Below, one piece after another: positions 61,449-64,000 of a stretch of DNA of 64,000 nt. Origin of the DNA: Cellvibrio sp. PSBB023 (GTDB lineage Bacteria; Pseudomonadota; Gammaproteobacteria; Pseudomonadales; Cellvibrionaceae). Each line of letters starts with the position of its first letter. The stretch's first letter is position 1. The position numbers and the translations under genes were made by a program. The stretch lies in contig NZ_CP019799.1 in assembly GCF_002007605.1 (NCBI RefSeq), positions 4,209,501-4,273,500 of the forward strand, read 5' to 3'. The notes under the pieces were generated by a model. The model was not told the origin of the DNA. It saw only the letters and a list, made by a program, of their open reading frames with translations, and did not search any database.

Positions 61449-61461
61449 CTGTTCAAAATTT

Positions 61462-61485
61462 AGCCCTCTTTTGAGGGCTTTTTTA
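61462..61485 (+). terminator. Rho-independent terminator after the ICE helicase gene
   Basis: AGCCCTC and GAGGGCT with a short T-rich loop, then six T. The rest of the 61449-61719 gap carries an inverted pair, TTGTCAGGTAGTA (61533) and TACTATCCTGACACAA (61670), likely operators for the next gene. Confidence 0.9.
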
Positions 61486-61719
61486 TGCATCGGAAAACCC
61501 AAGTCATCCGCTGTAATAGTATTCGACACATTTTGTCAGGTAGTATTTCTGCCACATTTTTACTAATCACTTGGCAGCACTGAATAAAAACAAGCGCTGC
61601 CAAACCAACATCAGCCGCTTGAAGCGCTTGACATTAATTGACTTGGCTGTCCAAATGAAGACATTTTTGTACTATCCTGACACAAATTAATGACCCTTAA
61701 CTAACTGCGGATAACGCAA

Positions 61720-61902
61720 ATGAGTGAGCAAATAATGACCGTCAAGGACGTCGCGTCGTACCTCAAGCTCAACGAGCGAACTGTTTATCGTATGGCAACG
61801 TCATCGAAGATACCTGCTTTCAAAGTGGGCACATCCTGGCGATTCAAACGCGAAGACCTCGAGAAATGGATAGAAGAACAAAAAAATGACAAACAACAAT
61901 AG
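61720..61902 (+). CDS. Excisionase/AlpA-like HTH protein (60 aa)
   Basis: The whole protein is one winged helix: TVKDVASYLKLNERTVYRMATSSKIPAFKVGTSWRFKREDLEKWIEEQ. Such small MerR/Xis-type proteins act as recombination directionality factors or as regulators. The start is ATG 61720, or ATG 61735 (MTVKDV). It stands 11 bp before a helicase gene, so it more likely regulates that module than ICE excision. Confidence 0.8.
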   Translation: MSEQIMTVKDVASYLKLNERTVYRMATSSKIPAFKVGTSWRFKREDLEKWIEEQKNDKQQ

Positions 61903-61913
61903 GGAATCTTGGG

Positions 61914-64000
61914 GTGTTACTGGATAACAAAACCAGCGGCCACGTTGGCAGCGAACTGAAAAAATACACCTTTGCAGGCTCCAGACTTTCTGTTCTGTCG
62001 AGCCTCTTTACCCTATTTGGTTTTGCCTCGCTGAAACACGAACTCAAACAGCTGGACTCTGCCAGAATCATATTCACAGAATGGGATTCGCTCAATCTGC
62101 AAAATCTGGTCGGCTCTGAATCAGACATCCGGCTGCTGAACCAACTACAACAAAAGCGTATCGCCAGCGAGTTCTCACAATGGCTAGCAAATAAAGCTGA
62201 AGTGAAAGCCAGTGTGCGACCCCAGCCAGGCCAGAACATAATTCATCTGCAGTCCCCGGAAGAAAACTTTGCCATCAGCGGCAGTGCTACACTCACCCCA
62301 ACCGGTCTGGGTGAAGTACGTTCCGATTCATTGCAAATGAATATGGCACTGTCTGATTCGGAGAGTACCCGGCAGCTTCTAGCGTGGTTTGATAGCGTCT
62401 GGGCTGATGCGCACAATGTCCGTGATATCAAAGATGATCTTGTTGCCAGATTAGATGCGCTCGCCGCAGATCAACCGGCCAGTTTTATTTATTTCCTAAC
62501 GCTGTTTCATCTGTTCAAAGACTTCCTCGAAGACATTGACGAAGACAATATCATTCGCAGTAAGACCGGGTTTAAAGACACATTGGTGTGGAACAAGCTC
62601 TACAAGTTCCAGAAAGATGGTGTACTGGGCGCGATAGACAAACTCGAAAAACACAACGGCTGCATCATTGCCGACAGCGTGGGCTTGGGTAAGACCTTTG
62701 AAGCCCTTGCGGTAATTAAGTACTACGAGCTTCGTAACGACCGAGTGCTTGTTTTATGCCCCAAAAAACTCCGTGATAATTGGACGATGTATGCGGTCAA
62801 CGATAAGCGCAACTTGCTTGCTGCAGACCGGTTTAATTACGATGTCCTGAATCACACCGATCTGACCCGACCGAAAGGTTATTCCGGCGAAATCAACTTG
62901 GAGACACTGAACTGGGCTAACTATGACTTGGTGGTCATCGACGAATCCCACAACTTCCGCAATACACCGAGCAAAGCCGAAGGTAAAAGCCGTTACGAGC
63001 GCCTGATGAATGACATCATCCGCTCCGGTGTTAAAACCAAAGTACTCATGCTGTCTGCAACCCCAGTAAACAATCGCATGAACGATCTGAAAAATCAGGT
63101 CGCCTTCATTACCGAGGGTCGGGACGATGCTTTTTCGGAACTGGGCATTAAAAATATTGAAACCACCCTGCGCCTCGCCCAGAAGCAGTTTAACCAATGG
63201 GTGAGTGAACCCGTCGAAAATCGTACCACTGCTGCATTACTCGACATCATGAGCTTCGATTATTTCAAGCTGCTAGATATCGTGACTATCGCTCGTTCGC
63301 GCAAGCATATTGAAAAATACTACGGTACGGCGGATATAGGCCGCTTCCCGACTCGTTTGCCACCGAAAAATATTTATGCTGATATCGATGCATCCGGCGA
63401 GTTTCCTCCGTTAAAGGATGTCAACAAAACCATACGGCGTTTATCCTTGGCTGGTTACTCACCACTCAAGTTTGTACGCGAAGCCAAAAAGGCCGAATAT
63501 GCCCGCCGTTACGATAAAGCCGTTGGCGGAGGCAAAGGGGTATTCAAACAGGTAGACCGTGAAGAAAGCCTGATTCACCTCATGCGCGTTAATCTGCTCA
63601 AACGCATGGAAAGCTCCATTCATTCCTTTACCCTGACGGCCACCAAACTGGCGCAGCAGGTAGATCGACTCCTGGCCAAAATTGATGCCCACGAATCCGA
63701 TGAGCTGACCGAGCTCAATATCGAAGATATCCACGACGTTGAGCTGGAATCCACCGAACTGGAAGATTACATGGTGGGCAACAAAACCAAAGTGCTGCTG
63801 CAGGATATGGATCTGATCCGCTTCCGGCAGGAACTGGAAGCTGACCGCGTATTCCTTACCCACATTGCTGAAACCGCGCAAAGTGTGAATGCAGCCCGAG
63901 ATGCAAAACTGGAGCTGCTGAAGCAAGCCATTGCGCAAAAAGTGCATCACCCGCTTAATCCAAGCAACAAAAAGGTCATCGTTTTTACTGCGTTTGCCGA
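61914..64000 (+). CDS. SNF2/DEAD-like helicase, 3' truncated by the window
   Basis: Open to the end of the window, at least 695 codons. I chose GTG 61914, with AGGGA upstream just after the HTH gene's stop. The first ~230 residues have no clear domain. Walker A lies in IIADSVGLGKTFEAL near residue 250, then VLVLCPKKLRDNW (Ia), LVVIDESHNFRN (II) and VLMLSATPVNNRM (III). The last visible codons, KVIVFTAFA, begin the second RecA lobe. Such HTH-helicase pairs often precede methylase and nuclease genes of restriction-like modules, so the downstream genes would decide its role. Confidence 0.85.
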   Translation, partial: MLLDNKTSGHVGSELKKYTFAGSRLSVLSSLFTLFGFASLKHELKQLDSARIIFTEWDSLNLQNLVGSESDIRLLNQLQQKRIASEFSQWLANKAEVKASVRPQPGQNIIHLQSPEENFAISGSATLTPTGLGEVRSDSLQMNMALSDSESTRQLLAWFDSVWADAHNVRDIKDDLVARLDALAADQPASFIYFLTLFHLFKDFLEDIDEDNIIRSKTGFKDTLVWNKLYKFQKDGVLGAIDKLEKHNGCIIADSVGLGKTFEALAVIKYYELRNDRVLVLCPKKLRDNWTMYAVNDKRNLLAADRFNYDVLNHTDLTRPKGYSGEINLETLNWANYDLVVIDESHNFRNTPSKAEGKSRYERLMNDIIRSGVKTKVLMLSATPVNNRMNDLKNQVAFITEGRDDAFSELGIKNIETTLRLAQKQFNQWVSEPVENRTTAALLDIMSFDYFKLLDIVTIARSRKHIEKYYGTADIGRFPTRLPPKNIYADIDASGEFPPLKDVNKTIRRLSLAGYSPLKFVREAKKAEYARRYDKAVGGGKGVFKQVDREESLIHLMRVNLLKRMESSIHSFTLTATKLAQQVDRLLAKIDAHESDELTELNIEDIHDVELESTELEDYMVGNKTKVLLQDMDLIRFRQELEADRVFLTHIAETAQSVNAARDAKLELLKQAIAQKVHHPLNPSNKKVIVFTAFA

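Noticed and set aside
1..64000. CRISPR arrays, rRNA genes or insertion sequences
   Set aside because: No regularly spaced repeats with unique spacers, no rRNA segments and no transposase genes or IS ends were seen in the window.

Overview
The window looks like the chromosome of a polysaccharide-degrading gammaproteobacterium of the Cellvibrio type. The clues are a large pullulanase with repeated C-terminal modules beside a TonB-dependent receptor, the hisI-hisE-tatABC block, fabA-fabB, ispB, and many two-component, cyclase and RND-efflux genes. About 35.6 kb of this ordinary chromosome is followed by mobile DNA that runs off the right edge. The species call is inference from gene content.

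Chromosomal part (1-35.6 kb). In order: the 3' part of a pullulanase gene and a TonB receptor; a gap holding two palindromic sites, a sigma70-like promoter and a possible 32-codon leaderless gene; CYTH phosphatase and DUF2061 genes; on the minus strand tatCBA, hisE, hisI, an aldo/keto reductase and a frameshifted FAD oxidoreductase; an RmlD-like reductase; fabB, fabA, ispB and an Sfp-type transferase on the minus strand; slyD; a NagX-like membrane protein; a TetR regulator divergent from a three-gene RND efflux operon, with matching operators; trxC; a Crp/Fnr regulator; a class III cyclase-TPR protein; a lipoprotein; a histidine kinase convergent with an unusual response regulator; a thioesterase; and a small secreted protein.

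Mobile part (35.65 kb to the end). Two about 97-bp direct repeats, each the 3' half of an elongator tRNA-Met gene plus its terminator, bracket a 2.7-kb islet. The islet holds an excisionase-like antitoxin gene, the stump of its PIN toxin and an AT-rich P-loop ATPase gene. Right of the second repeat starts an integrative conjugative element of the PFGI-1/SPI-7 class: ParA, ParB, DUF2857, an STY4528-type replication protein (with a candidate lambda-O-like origin inside the gene), PFL_4669/TIGR03761, an AcaB/DUF1845-like protein, SSB, a type IA topoisomerase, PilL N-terminal protein, CsrA and TraT. Next come accessory genes (STY4534-type protein, RadC, KlcA/ArdB antirestriction, DUF3275, a DUF6094 methyltransferase, a large SNF2-like helicase). 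Last is an HTH-helicase pair cut by the window edge. The tRNA orientation predicts that the intact tRNA-Met and the element's far end lie to the right of the window.

The most interesting feature is a family of about seven structured 5' leaders between 51.3 and 59.1 kb. They precede the 69-aa ICE protein, STY4534, RadC, KlcA, an acidic protein, DUF3275 and helicase genes. Their stems covary, and six contain overlapping hairpins that look like antiterminator/terminator switches ending in a U tract just before the Shine-Dalgarno. They resemble the known radC RNA motif. An extra roughly 640-nt string of strong hairpins with no convincing gene lies upstream of the radC leader and may be a separate large noncoding RNA.
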